Part shown: positions 6,766-13,755 of the stretch, piece after piece | How positions within the stretch are numbered: the stretch's first letter is position 1 | Layout: each line of letters starts with the position of its first letter | NCBI GenBank assembly: GCA_025356695.1 | Contig: JANXSE010000319.1 | Span: 1-14,956 of the forward strand | Origin: Betaproteobacteria bacterium | GTDB taxonomy: Bacteria > Pseudomonadota > Gammaproteobacteria > Burkholderiales > SG8-41 | DNA length: 14,956 nucleotides | Direction of reading: 5' to 3' | Program-made: the position numbers and the translations under genes | The notes under the pieces: generated by a model | What the model was told of the DNA's origin: nothing | The model's database searches: none | What the model saw: the letters and a program-made list of their open reading frames with translations, nothing else

Positions 6766-7794
6766 ATGACAGTGTCTGAATCCGTACGGTCCCCGGAACC
6801 CGTCAAATATGTCATCACGCGCAATGTCATGCCGGACATCAACAATACGACAGGCAGCCGCGCCATCTTCGCCGTTGACAAGCTCGCCGCCAAGGTGCGT
6901 TTCTATCACGCAGAGACGCATGCCGAACTGAAGGCGATCGACACCGCGAAGTTTCCGCACGAGCTGGCGATCTCGCCGGACCACGGCACCGCCTGCGTAT
7001 CGATCTACGGGCTGGGCATCTTCGGCAACAACCCCGAGCCCGGCAAATCGATCGAGGTCTACGACCTCGCTGCCATGCAGCGCACGAAAACGATTTCCAT
7101 CGAGCCCTATTTCGCGCCGCACGGCATGATGTTCGACGCGTCGGGAAAACTGTGGGTCGGCTGCGATTCGGCGGCGAAGCTGCTGTGCATCGACCCCGTC
7201 GCCGGAAAAATTGAAGCGGCCTGGGACACCGGCTCGACTGGTAGCCACTTCATCGTCATGACGCCCGATGCCGCCAAGATCTACGTCTCGAATAAAGGCG
7301 ATGATCTCGGTGTCTTCGACGTAAAACTGAAAAAATTCACCGCCACGCTGTCGCTGCCGCGCGGCAGCGAAGGTGTGACCTCGTCGCCCGACGGCAGGCT
7401 CATTGTCGCCGCCGACAATGCCAGCGGCGATCTGCATATTATCGACAGCGCTGTTGACCGCGTCGTCGCACGCGTGCCGCTCACCGGTGTGCCGCCATCG
7501 CATCCGAAGCGCAGCCGGTTGATGCGGCCGCGCTTCTCGCCCGACGGGCGCTTCCTTATTGTCACCAACTACGCTTCGGCCACCGTGCACGTGATGGAAA
7601 CCGGCTGTTGGCACAATCAACATGTGCTCATCCTGGCCAAAGGACCGATGGGCGCCGCATTCGCGCCCGACCACCATTCAGTGCTGATTGCCAGTCACGA
7701 CAGCGGTATAGTCACCACGGTAGATCTCGAAAAACGCGCCATCACGGACTGGTTCGAAGGCGGCAGCGGCATTGAAACGATTTCGTATTACTAA
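6766..7794 (+). CDS. YncE/YVTN-like beta-propeller protein
   Basis: The 342-residue protein is built of repeated four-stranded units of the YVTN/lactonase type. Blade cores are visible at residues 65-82 (HELAISPDHGTACVSIYG), 119-134 (HGMMFDASGKLWVGCD), 161-185 (MTPDAAKIYVSNKGDD), 202-227 (TSSPDGRLIVAADNASGD), about 256-278 (FSPDGRFLIVTNYASATVHV) and 297-320 (FAPDHHSVLIASHDSG). With one more divergent blade at the start this gives the usual seven. Such propellers act as binding scaffolds or, in some relatives, hydrolyse lactones; no catalytic set is obvious here. There is no signal peptide, unlike many relatives, so it may be cytoplasmic. No good ribosome-binding site precedes the ATG at 6766; M22 (6829) is an alternative start. 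It lies 32 bases after the Bug gene and 20 bases before the amidohydrolase gene, so cotranscription is likely. Confidence 0.82.
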   Translation: MTVSESVRSPEPVKYVITRNVMPDINNTTGSRAIFAVDKLAAKVRFYHAETHAELKAIDTAKFPHELAISPDHGTACVSIYGLGIFGNNPEPGKSIEVYDLAAMQRTKTISIEPYFAPHGMMFDASGKLWVGCDSAAKLLCIDPVAGKIEAAWDTGSTGSHFIVMTPDAAKIYVSNKGDDLGVFDVKLKKFTATLSLPRGSEGVTSSPDGRLIVAADNASGDLHIIDSAVDRVVARVPLTGVPPSHPKRSRLMRPRFSPDGRFLIVTNYASATVHVMETGCWHNQHVLILAKGPMGAAFAPDHHSVLIASHDSGIVTTVDLEKRAITDWFEGGSGIETISYY

Positions 7795-7814
7795 AAAAAT
7801 CCGGGGGAGGCACT

Positions 7815-9491
7815 ATGGGTTACGCACGCGTATTGTGGCTGGGACTGTTATTGCCGCTGCTGGCGTTGGCACAAACACCTGACCGCATTCTCTACAACGG
7901 CAAGATCCTGACCGTCGATCAGAAATTCTCGATGGCGCAGGCCATCGCGATCAAAGGCGAACGCATCGTCGTGGTCGGCGACAGCGCGACGGTGCGCAAG
8001 CTGGCTGACAACCGCACTGTGCAGACCGATCTCAAAGGCCGCACCGTCATCCCGGGCCTCATCGACAACCATCTGCATTACCTGCGCGGCTCCAACTTCA
8101 TGCCTTATGAGCTGCGGCTCGAAGGCGTGCTCTCGCGCAAGGAAGCGCTGGACAAAATCACCGCGCGCGCCAAAGCCCTCGGCCCGGGCAGCGAATCGGG
8201 TAAATGGATTTTCGTGCTGGGCGGCTGGCACGAACAGCAGTTCGCCGACAAACCCGGCGGCTTCGCGCAGGAAGAACTCGATGCGGCGGCGCCGCACAAC
8301 CCGGTCTATATCCAGAAAACTTACTCCGATTTCTACATGAATGCGCTGGCGATCAAACTGATCGCACCGGCCATCGGCAATCTCTACAAGGGCTCGGCGC
8401 ACGTGCGCACCAGCAACTTCGACGGCCGCAAAGTGCTCTACGCCGCGCTGAAATACATGCCGCGCGCCGCCACTGAAGAAGCGGTCACCGGCAAAGCGGG
8501 CAGCGAATACGACGGCATCGAGGAATGGGTGGTCAACGACATGCCGCGGCGCATACGCGAGGTGCAGGACTTCAACACGCAACTCAATGCGCTGGGCCTC
8601 ACCACGGTTTACGACATGGGCTACCTCGATGGCCCCTACGAGCCGCTCGAACGCCTGCTGAAAAACAACGAGCTGACAGTGCGTGTCTACTATCCGCTGC
8701 AGTACTACATCCGCACGCCGAAGGAAGTGCCGCGTGTGCTCGACATGATTCGCACCGAAAAGCCGTTGAGCCGCAATCACTGGCTGGGCGTGCTTGGCAT
8801 GGGCGAACATGTCTACGGCCCGATCCACGATTCGGCGTTTCTGCCCCAACAGGTGTTCGCCGAAGAACATTACGACCAGTTTCGCATCCTCGCCACAGCG
8901 GCAGCGCAATACCACTGGCAGATCCACGAGCACACCGCGGTGGACACCACCATCCGCAAGCTGCTCGACATGGGCGACGAGATTGCCAAGCAGTATCCGA
9001 TCCGCGATCTCAGATGGGTACTCGCCCACGTCGAGTTTTTAACGCCGGAGCTGCTCGAACGCGCCAAACGCGCGGGCTGGGTGATGGCGCTGCACAACCA
9101 CACCGTGAAACCGAAAATGGTCGGCGCCGACCGACCGCCGGCGCGCATGATCCAGGACAGCGGCATTCCGTGGGGCCTCGGTTCCGACGGCACCATCGTC
9201 GCCACCATCAATCCCTTCCACACCATCTGGGAGTATGTCGCCGGCCGCATCTTCCCGTCGATCAAGGCCTACGACCAGTTGCTGACGCGCGAAGAAGCAC
9301 TGATCGCACACACGCGCTCAAATGCCTACCTGCTGTTCATGGAAAAGGAACTCGGCACGCTGGAGGCGGGCAAATTCGCCGATCTGGTGGTACTCGACCG
9401 TGATTACATGACGGTACCGCTCGATGATATTCTCAACATCAAACCGGTGATGACCATGGCCGGTGGCAAAATTGTCTACGAGGCCAAATAG
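7815..9491 (+). CDS. Secreted metal-dependent amidohydrolase (YtcJ/Amidohydro_3 type)
   Basis: The 558-residue protein has a signal peptide (cleavage after ALA at residue 19) and then the composite-domain opening DRILYNGKILTVDQ. Metal ligands of the TIM barrel are visible: H86 and H88 in GLIDNHLHYL, H371 and H373 in QIHEHTAVD, H405 in LAHVEF, and the catalytic aspartate D458 in GLGSDGT. The C-terminal strand region (LGTLEAGKFADLVVLDRDYMTVP) is typical. Strand 4, where many relatives carry a metal-bridging lysine, reads GMGEHVYGPIHD, so a glutamate may substitute; this is inference. It would hydrolyse an amide or similar bond in the periplasm; the substrate is unknown. A strong GGGGGAGG precedes the ATG by about five bases. 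The neighbouring Bug receptor and propeller suggest uptake and degradation of one compound class. Confidence 0.9.
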   Translation: MGYARVLWLGLLLPLLALAQTPDRILYNGKILTVDQKFSMAQAIAIKGERIVVVGDSATVRKLADNRTVQTDLKGRTVIPGLIDNHLHYLRGSNFMPYELRLEGVLSRKEALDKITARAKALGPGSESGKWIFVLGGWHEQQFADKPGGFAQEELDAAAPHNPVYIQKTYSDFYMNALAIKLIAPAIGNLYKGSAHVRTSNFDGRKVLYAALKYMPRAATEEAVTGKAGSEYDGIEEWVVNDMPRRIREVQDFNTQLNALGLTTVYDMGYLDGPYEPLERLLKNNELTVRVYYPLQYYIRTPKEVPRVLDMIRTEKPLSRNHWLGVLGMGEHVYGPIHDSAFLPQQVFAEEHYDQFRILATAAAQYHWQIHEHTAVDTTIRKLLDMGDEIAKQYPIRDLRWVLAHVEFLTPELLERAKRAGWVMALHNHTVKPKMVGADRPPARMIQDSGIPWGLGSDGTIVATINPFHTIWEYVAGRIFPSIKAYDQLLTREEALIAHTRSNAYLLFMEKELGTLEAGKFADLVVLDRDYMTVPLDDILNIKPVMTMAGGKIVYEAK

Positions 9492-9495
9492 GAGG
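9491..9495 (+). promoter_or_regulatory. Ribosome-binding site that selects the second ATG
   Basis: A perfect GGAGG lies here, starting on the last base of the upstream stop codon. It is only two bases from the ATG at 9498 but eight bases from the in-frame ATG at 9504. Normal Shine-Dalgarno spacing therefore points to 9504 as the start of the cupredoxin-like gene, which removes two residues from the longer reading. Confidence 0.75.
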
Positions 9496-9503
9496 TCATG
9501 CAA

Positions 9504-9866
9504 ATGCGACTGCTGCTATCCATCGTGCTGTGCCTGTTTGCTGCCTGTGCACTGGCCGCAGAGCCGGCCGAAAAAACCTTCGAACTCGCCATCACTGGCG
9601 GACAGGTGGCGAAAGAGCAGCGCCTGATCCGCGTTGACAAGGGCACACCGGTAAAACTGCGCGTCAGCAGCGATGCTGCGGGCAGCCTGCATCTGCACGC
9701 CTACAAACTCGAAGCCCATCTCATACCCGGCACGCCGGCCGAACTCACCTTCAACGCGCGTGCCACCGGGCGCTTCCGCTTTGAGTGGCATGCCGACAAC
9801 GCCACCGCAAAATCCGGCGACCATCACGGCCCGCCGCTGGCGACGCTCGAAGTCCGGCCGAAATGA
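9504..9866 (+). CDS. Exported His-rich cupredoxin-like protein, no copper-site cysteine
   Basis: The 120-residue product has a signal peptide (MRLLLSIVLCLFAACALA, cleavage near residue 18-19) and a beta-rich domain: FELAITGGQVAKEQRLIRV, LHLHAYKLEAHLIPGTPAEL, FNARATGRFRFEWHAD and a closing LATLEVRPK. This is the strand order of a small cupredoxin of the EfeO-like type, 'hxHgYdle.x.pG.pa.l.F.a...GxFxxExH'. Histidines are at 63, 65, 72, 96, 107 and 108. There is no mature cysteine where blue copper proteins have one, so it is not a type 1 electron carrier; a copper-binding or purely structural role is possible. A family member of this kind is, from memory, often encoded beside the membrane protein that follows here. 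The next gene overlaps its stop codon (ATGA), implying coupled synthesis. Confidence 0.72.
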   Translation: MRLLLSIVLCLFAACALAAEPAEKTFELAITGGQVAKEQRLIRVDKGTPVKLRVSSDAAGSLHLHAYKLEAHLIPGTPAELTFNARATGRFRFEWHADNATAKSGDHHGPPLATLEVRPK

Positions 9867-11329
9867 GTCTGACGGTTGCGCGCGCGCTTTTCGCCGGTGC
9901 GGCGTGCGCCTGTCTGCCGTCCACGGCATTCGCGCACGCCTTCGGCGAACGTTACGACCTGCCGGCACCGCTCCTGTATTTCATGGTGGGCGGCGGCGCA
10001 GTGGTCACACTGTCGTTCATCGCCGCCGTCCTGTTCGCGCGCGTTCACCCGCAATATGCAGGCGCCCCCTCCTTTCTGCTGGTAACCGGACCGCTGCTGC
10101 CGTTGCTGCGATTCGTCGCGCGCGCGTGTGGCCTTTTTTTGTTTGTTGTCACCGTCATCGCCGGTCTCTACGGCTCGCGCAGCCCCGAGGCCAATCTCGC
10201 GCCGACACTGGTGTGGCTGATCTGGTGGGTCGGTCTCTCGCTCACCGTCGCCTGCGTCGGCAATATCTGGCCGGCCTTCGATCCGTGGCGCACGCTCTTC
10301 GATCTGGCTGACGGTATTGCGCGGCGCAGCGGCATGCGCCATGGCATCGCGCTCAACTGGCGCTATCCGGAGGCGCTCGGCGCGTGGCCGGCGGCGCTCC
10401 TGCTGTTGCTGTTCTCGTGGTTCGAGGTGATTTATCTGAAGGCCTCGATTCCCTCGCATATCGCCACTGTCGGGCTGTTCTGGAGCGCTTTTACCCTGCT
10501 TGGCATGATCGTGTTCGGACGCGAACCGTGGCAGCGCAACGCCGATGTGTTTGCCGTTTACTTCGCCACGCTGGGCCGCTTCGCGCCGGCGGCGGCGGAA
10601 TCCGGCGGCAACAGCATCGCGCTGCGGCCGTGGGGCCGTGCCCTGACCGGCGCAGATATTCTGCCCGCCGGCATGACCGGTTTTGTCATCGCGATGTTGT
10701 CCACCGTGCTGTTCGACGGCCTGCTCGGCGGACAACTCTGGTCGATCACGCAGCGCGCGCTGACCACGCGCTTTCCGCAATGGGCCGACGACGGCGGCTA
10801 CTTTGTCGGCAGCATCGGACTCGTCGGCACCTGGCTGCTGTTTCTCGCCGCCTATCTCATCGTCTGCGCCATCACGCGCCACTTCGCCGGCGGCCGCAGC
10901 ATCGGCGCCATCGCGCGGCAGTTCGTGCTGACGCTGGTGCCCATCGCCGTCGCTTATCTTGTCGCGCACAATTTCGCCAACCTGCTGATACAGGGCCAGT
11001 TGATGATTCCGCTGGCCTCGAACCCGCTCGGCCATAAATGGGATCTCTTCGGTACCGCCGGCTTCGAACCCGACATCGGCATCATCGACGCGCGTATCAC
11101 CTGGTACGTGGCGATCAGTTCGATCGTCACCGGCCACGTGATTTCCGTCTGGCTCGCGCACCGCGTAGCATTGCGCGAATACGGCTCGCCGCGGCGCGCA
11201 GTGATCGCGTCGATTCCGCTGACCCTGTTGATGATCGCCTATACGGCAATCAGTCTGTCGGTGATTGCGGAGCCGTTGGTGCAGTTTCGGGGGGCTGATG
11301 GCGTTGAGGTTTCTTCGCCGGTGCAATAG
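9863..11329 (+). CDS. Polytopic membrane protein of the 'fenitrothion hydrolase' (FedB-like) type
   Basis: The 488-residue protein has a signal-like N-terminus ending TAFAHAFGERYDLPAP (residues 21-36), then about ten hydrophobic segments, near 38-59, 70-104, 112-138, 176-193, 200-219, 266-288, 312-337, 352-377, 412-436 and 446-470. Recognisable family landmarks are H-x-F-G-x-R-x-D-L-P after the signal, STVLFDGLLGGQLW (280-293) and QGQLMIPLASNPLGHKWDLFGT (377-398). Proteins of this pattern are often annotated as fenitrothion hydrolase after membrane-bound FedA/FedB of pesticide-degrading bacteria; I rely on memory for this, and the natural role of the wider family is unknown. The ATG at 9863 overlaps the previous stop (ATGA); a longer start at 9785 lies within the upstream gene and adds only a basic shadow sequence. 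It is the last gene of the plus-strand series. Confidence 0.72.
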   Translation: MSLTVARALFAGAACACLPSTAFAHAFGERYDLPAPLLYFMVGGGAVVTLSFIAAVLFARVHPQYAGAPSFLLVTGPLLPLLRFVARACGLFLFVVTVIAGLYGSRSPEANLAPTLVWLIWWVGLSLTVACVGNIWPAFDPWRTLFDLADGIARRSGMRHGIALNWRYPEALGAWPAALLLLLFSWFEVIYLKASIPSHIATVGLFWSAFTLLGMIVFGREPWQRNADVFAVYFATLGRFAPAAAESGGNSIALRPWGRALTGADILPAGMTGFVIAMLSTVLFDGLLGGQLWSITQRALTTRFPQWADDGGYFVGSIGLVGTWLLFLAAYLIVCAITRHFAGGRSIGAIARQFVLTLVPIAVAYLVAHNFANLLIQGQLMIPLASNPLGHKWDLFGTAGFEPDIGIIDARITWYVAISSIVTGHVISVWLAHRVALREYGSPRRAVIASIPLTLLMIAYTAISLSVIAEPLVQFRGADGVEVSSPVQ

Positions 11330-11458
11330 TTAGCGCTGCTTCCTTGGATGTGCGGTGCTTCAAGTTCGCCAGGGACTCCTCCACCGTGCTAACCAGCGTC
11401 AACAATTCCTGAAAGTGGTGGCATACCGTTTGGTTTTTGCTTCCCCTTGAGAGCCGCC

Positions 11459-11565
11459 GAGCAGCGCAGGCATGTCGGGGGCAGTCGGCGAGGACTGTCT
11501 GAGCCCTCGCAGTTTCATCGCGAGGGCGAGTTCCGCAGCCGCCCGACATGACGAGCAGCGCAGGG
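11459..11565. repeat. Nested inverted repeat flanked by 13-base direct repeats
   Basis: The direct repeat CGAGCAGCGCAGG occurs at 11459-11471 and 11553-11565. Between the copies lies an outer inverted pair, CATGTCGGG (11472-11480) with CCCGACATG (11543-11551), and an inner perfect pair, GCCCTCGC (11504-11511) with GCGAGGGC (11521-11528). The symmetrical build suggests a dispersed repeat unit that folds as a double hairpin in DNA or RNA. From memory, GAGCAGCGCAGG-type elements recur between genes in betaproteobacteria and xanthomonads. Confidence 0.7.
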
Positions 11566-11603
11566 AAGTCCGTAGGACCGGCGAACCAGGGGCCGCTTCT
11601 TTT

Positions 11604-11637
11604 GGTTACTTTTCTTGGCGGTTCAAGAAAAGTAACC
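11604..11637. repeat. Perfect hairpin with 14-base arms (GGTTACTTTTCTTG element)
   Basis: GGTTACTTTTCTTG (11604-11617) is perfectly complementary to CAAGAAAAGTAACC (11624-11637) across a six-base loop, GCGGTT. GGCCGC occurs on both sides (11591-11596 and 11638-11643). I recognise the GGTTACTTTTCTT...AAGAAAAGTAACC core as a dispersed intergenic palindrome in many betaproteobacteria and some gammaproteobacteria. It lies between convergent genes and could also terminate transcription in either direction, although its stem is not especially GC-rich. Confidence 0.75.
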
Positions 11638-11696
11638 GGCCGCCGGGCCGCCCCCGGCGAACTTGAAGCACCGTGCCAATTGAAAACGATACATGC

Positions 11697-11723
11697 GGCG
11701 CAATGCGCTTCGCTTATTGCGCC
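11697..11723. repeat. Inverted repeat GGCGCAAT...ATTGCGCC
   Basis: GGCGCAAT (11697-11704) pairs with ATTGCGCC (11716-11723). The 11-base middle holds a smaller GCG/CGC pair around CTT. The flanking context, with CCTACG after the right arm, is a common dispersed palindrome ('GGCGCAAT..CTTCGCTTATTGCGCCCTACG') in betaproteobacterial genomes as far as I recall. It ends about 33 bases from the stop codon of the trmO-like gene and may help terminate it. Confidence 0.65.
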
Positions 11724-11755
11724 CTACGAACCGCGTTCAAGCGGAATCGTATTTC

Positions 11756-12223
11756 CTAGAAATACCCCTCGATGAAATGCGACACCCACGGTGGCATCGT
11801 CACATCCTCCATCCGATCGAACGGCGGCATGTACGGCTTGATGTCGAGCACCGGCGTGCCATCAAGCGCATCGAGCGCATGCACGCGCACAACGTTGCCT
11901 TCGATGCCCAGCAATTTGACGGCGGTGACGGCCAGCGGATTCGGGCGATATTTCGTGCGCTGCGCGAAAACGCCGACCGGGTCGAGGTCTTCCATGCCGC
12001 GCGGACGGCGCAACAGCTGCTTGTTGATGTCGAAATCCTGCGAGCGGTCGAGCAGGAACAGCACCAGAATATGCGAGAAGCCGGCGAGCCCCTGCAGGCC
12101 CGGCGCGTATTTCGCGTCGAGATGGATTTCAGAATCGATCTTGCCCCAGCCGCCTTCGGACATGGTGTTGACCGCGCATTTGACGCGCCCGATCGGTGCT
12201 ATCTTGAATTCAACTTCTGCCAT
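11756..12223 (-). CDS. trmO: TrmO/TsaA-type tRNA (t6A37) N6-methyltransferase, short form
   Basis: The 155-residue protein matches the TsaA/UPF0066 domain, a SAM-dependent methyltransferase acting on N6-threonylcarbamoyladenosine at position 37 of some tRNAs. Landmarks are an opening FKIAPIGRVK, LQGLAGFSHILVLF (residues 43-56), the loop FAQRTKYRPNPLAVTAVKLL (86-105), and HALDALDGTPVLDIKPYMP (115-133). E. coli TrmO has an extra C-terminal domain and is about 235 residues; this protein has only the catalytic domain, like many archaeal and short bacterial members, so its exact substrate is less sure. It lies divergent from the amidase gene, with 98 bases between starts. The Shine-Dalgarno match is weak (GGGAT). 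The product is cytoplasmic. Confidence 0.87.
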   Translation of the reverse strand: MAEVEFKIAPIGRVKCAVNTMSEGGWGKIDSEIHLDAKYAPGLQGLAGFSHILVLFLLDRSQDFDINKQLLRRPRGMEDLDPVGVFAQRTKYRPNPLAVTAVKLLGIEGNVVRVHALDALDGTPVLDIKPYMPPFDRMEDVTMPPWVSHFIEGYF

Positions 12224-12321
12224 GATTTGATCCCGGTGATTTGACCAGCCGCTATGGTATCTTCGCAGGCGCTGCGCGTCAGCCGGTGCGCAAACAATTC
12301 ACTCCATCATTGACCGCCCTT

Positions 12322-13704
12322 ATGAAAACCCTGCCGCCCAATCCCTTTGCCAAACTCTCGCTCGCCGAATACGGTGCGCGCCTGCGCAAGCGCGAAATCA
12401 CCGCCGCGGCCGTGACCTCGGCCCTGCTCGACCGCATTGACCTGCTGAACCCCAGGCTCAATGCCTTTCATCACGTCGCGCGCGACGCCGCGATGGCCGC
12501 GGCGCGCGAGATCGACCGCCAGTTGAAAAACGGCACCGACCTCGGCCCGCTGATGGGCGTGCCGGTGGCGGTGAAAGACTTGTATGTGGTGGACGGCATG
12601 CCGACTAACGCCGGCTCCAGCCTCGACGTACGCGATGTGACACCGCCCGAAGGCAGTTTCGTCAAAACGCTGAAGCGCAGCGGTTGCATCATTCTCGGCA
12701 AGACGCGCACCAGTGAATTTGCGCTGGGCGGCATCAACTTCAAGCATCCGGTGCCGTGGAATCCCTGTGATGCGAAGGTGCACCGTATGCCCGGCGGCTC
12801 CAGCCACGGTTCGGCGGTAGCGATGGCGGCGGGACTCTGCGCATTCTCGGCGGGCACCGACACCGGCGGTTCGGTGCGCCTGCCGGCCGCGCTGTGCGGT
12901 GTGGTCGGCCACAAGTTTTCCAGCTGCGGTTTTTCGCTCGACGGCATTTTTCCGCTCTCGCCGACGCTCGACAGCGTCGGCACCTTTACGATGTCGGTGG
13001 CCGATTCGGCGCTGATTTACAACACGCTGACCGGCAAGAAAGTGCCAGCCGCGCCGTCGCCGAAGCAACTCAGATTCGGCAAGCCGCAGGAAGTGTTCTT
13101 CGACGATCTTGATGCCGAGGTCGCGCAGCGCATCGCCGCCGCGCTCGCCGCACTCAGCAAAGCCGGCGCGCAAATCACGGATGTCAGCGTGCCGGAAATC
13201 GCCGAGTTCGATGCGGTGTTTGGCGGCATCGTGCCGGGCGAACTGGTTGAAATCCTCGGCCGCGAGCGCATCGAAAACAGTCGCGAGCTGTTCGATGAAA
13301 TCGCGCAGTCGCGTGTGATCGCTGCGACGAAGTATCCGCCGCAGCGCCTGGCCGACGCGAAGAAGCGCCAGACCGAACTGCGCGATCTGGTGCGCGCCCG
13401 CATGGGCGACAGCGACGGCTGGCTGGCGCCGACGACACCCATGGTGCCGGGCCCGCTGGCCGATCACTACACACTGATGCCGGCGCTCGAATGGAACAAA
13501 CGCGCGCTCAGGAACACGCGTATCGGCAATGTGTTCGAGCAATGCGGTGTCTCGCTGCCGCTGCCGGCGTCGAGTGGATTGCCGGCGGGCTTGCAAATTG
13601 CCTGTAACGGCATGGAAGACGCCAGGCTGTTGTCGCTGTCGGCAGCGGTGGAAGCCGTGCTGGGAAAAGCCACGCGTCCGGACATGGCGGCCTTCCTCGG
13701 CTGA
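12322..13704 (+). CDS. Amidase-signature family hydrolase
   Basis: This 460-residue enzyme has the full Ser-cisSer-Lys catalytic set of the amidase signature family: K85 in PVAVKDLY, S160 in PGGSSHGSAVAMAAG, and nucleophile S184 in GTDTGGSVRLPAALCG, with the 24-residue spacing between the two serines seen in fatty-acid amide hydrolase. The usual GGSSGGSA is GGSSHGSA here. It hydrolyses a carboxamide to acid and ammonia; the natural substrate cannot be read, and relatives include allophanate, indole-acetamide and aryl-amide hydrolases. No signal peptide is seen. I chose ATG 12322 because the frame before it (a TTG opens at 12241) gives no conserved sequence; the ribosome-binding site is poor. 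It stands alone on its strand, divergent from trmO, and is followed by a strong terminator. Short for GatA and lacking its context, so not gatA. Confidence 0.92.
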   Translation: MKTLPPNPFAKLSLAEYGARLRKREITAAAVTSALLDRIDLLNPRLNAFHHVARDAAMAAAREIDRQLKNGTDLGPLMGVPVAVKDLYVVDGMPTNAGSSLDVRDVTPPEGSFVKTLKRSGCIILGKTRTSEFALGGINFKHPVPWNPCDAKVHRMPGGSSHGSAVAMAAGLCAFSAGTDTGGSVRLPAALCGVVGHKFSSCGFSLDGIFPLSPTLDSVGTFTMSVADSALIYNTLTGKKVPAAPSPKQLRFGKPQEVFFDDLDAEVAQRIAAALAALSKAGAQITDVSVPEIAEFDAVFGGIVPGELVEILGRERIENSRELFDEIAQSRVIAATKYPPQRLADAKKRQTELRDLVRARMGDSDGWLAPTTPMVPGPLADHYTLMPALEWNKRALRNTRIGNVFEQCGVSLPLPASSGLPAGLQIACNGMEDARLLSLSAAVEAVLGKATRPDMAAFLG

Positions 13705-13715
13705 GGGCCAAATTA

Positions 13716-13738
13716 AAAAGGGGGCAGCGCCCCCTTTT
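13716..13738. terminator. Bidirectional rho-independent terminator
   Basis: AAAAGGGGGC (13716-13725) pairs perfectly with GCCCCCTTTT (13729-13738) around a three-base AGC loop. The A-run before and T-run after the GC stem mean it reads as a stem plus U-tract on both strands. It lies 12 bases beyond the amidase stop and 17 bases beyond the stop of the convergent quinone oxidoreductase, so it serves both. Confidence 0.93.
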
Positions 13739-13755
13739 CAAGATCGTTTTCTGCG

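Larger units (their letters stand above)
11330..11755. other. Gene-free repeat-rich intergenic region
   Basis: This 426-base stretch lies between two converging genes and holds no convincing coding sequence. It contains a 13-base direct repeat flanking a nested inverted repeat, a long perfect hairpin with 14-base arms, and a further 8-base inverted repeat, each listed separately. The part nearest the membrane-protein gene (11330-11450) is unremarkable, apart from a minus-strand frame with no start codon of its own. The layout fits an accumulation of dispersed intergenic repeats. Confidence 0.6.

Noticed and set aside
6310..7677. 455-codon minus-strand frame across two genes
   Set aside because: It crosses the Bug and propeller genes and has no recognisable domain; a GC-bias shadow.
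7848..9029. 393-codon minus-strand frame opposite the amidohydrolase
   Set aside because: The opposite strand encodes all metal ligands of a known family; this frame has none.
9824..11326. 500-codon minus-strand frame opposite the membrane-protein gene
   Set aside because: Composition is dominated by Arg, Gln, Gly and Glu, the complement of hydrophobic codons; no motif is seen.
11250..11549. 99-codon minus-strand frame with a helix-like stretch (HHFQELLTLVSTVEESLANL)
   Set aside because: Its start lies in the repeat element and its end runs into the membrane-protein gene; no start codon or ribosome-binding site lies next to the helix-like part. At most a remnant.
12307..13596. 429-codon minus-strand frame opposite the amidase
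   Set aside because: It is a shadow of a gene with a full catalytic triad; the translated sequence is low-complexity.
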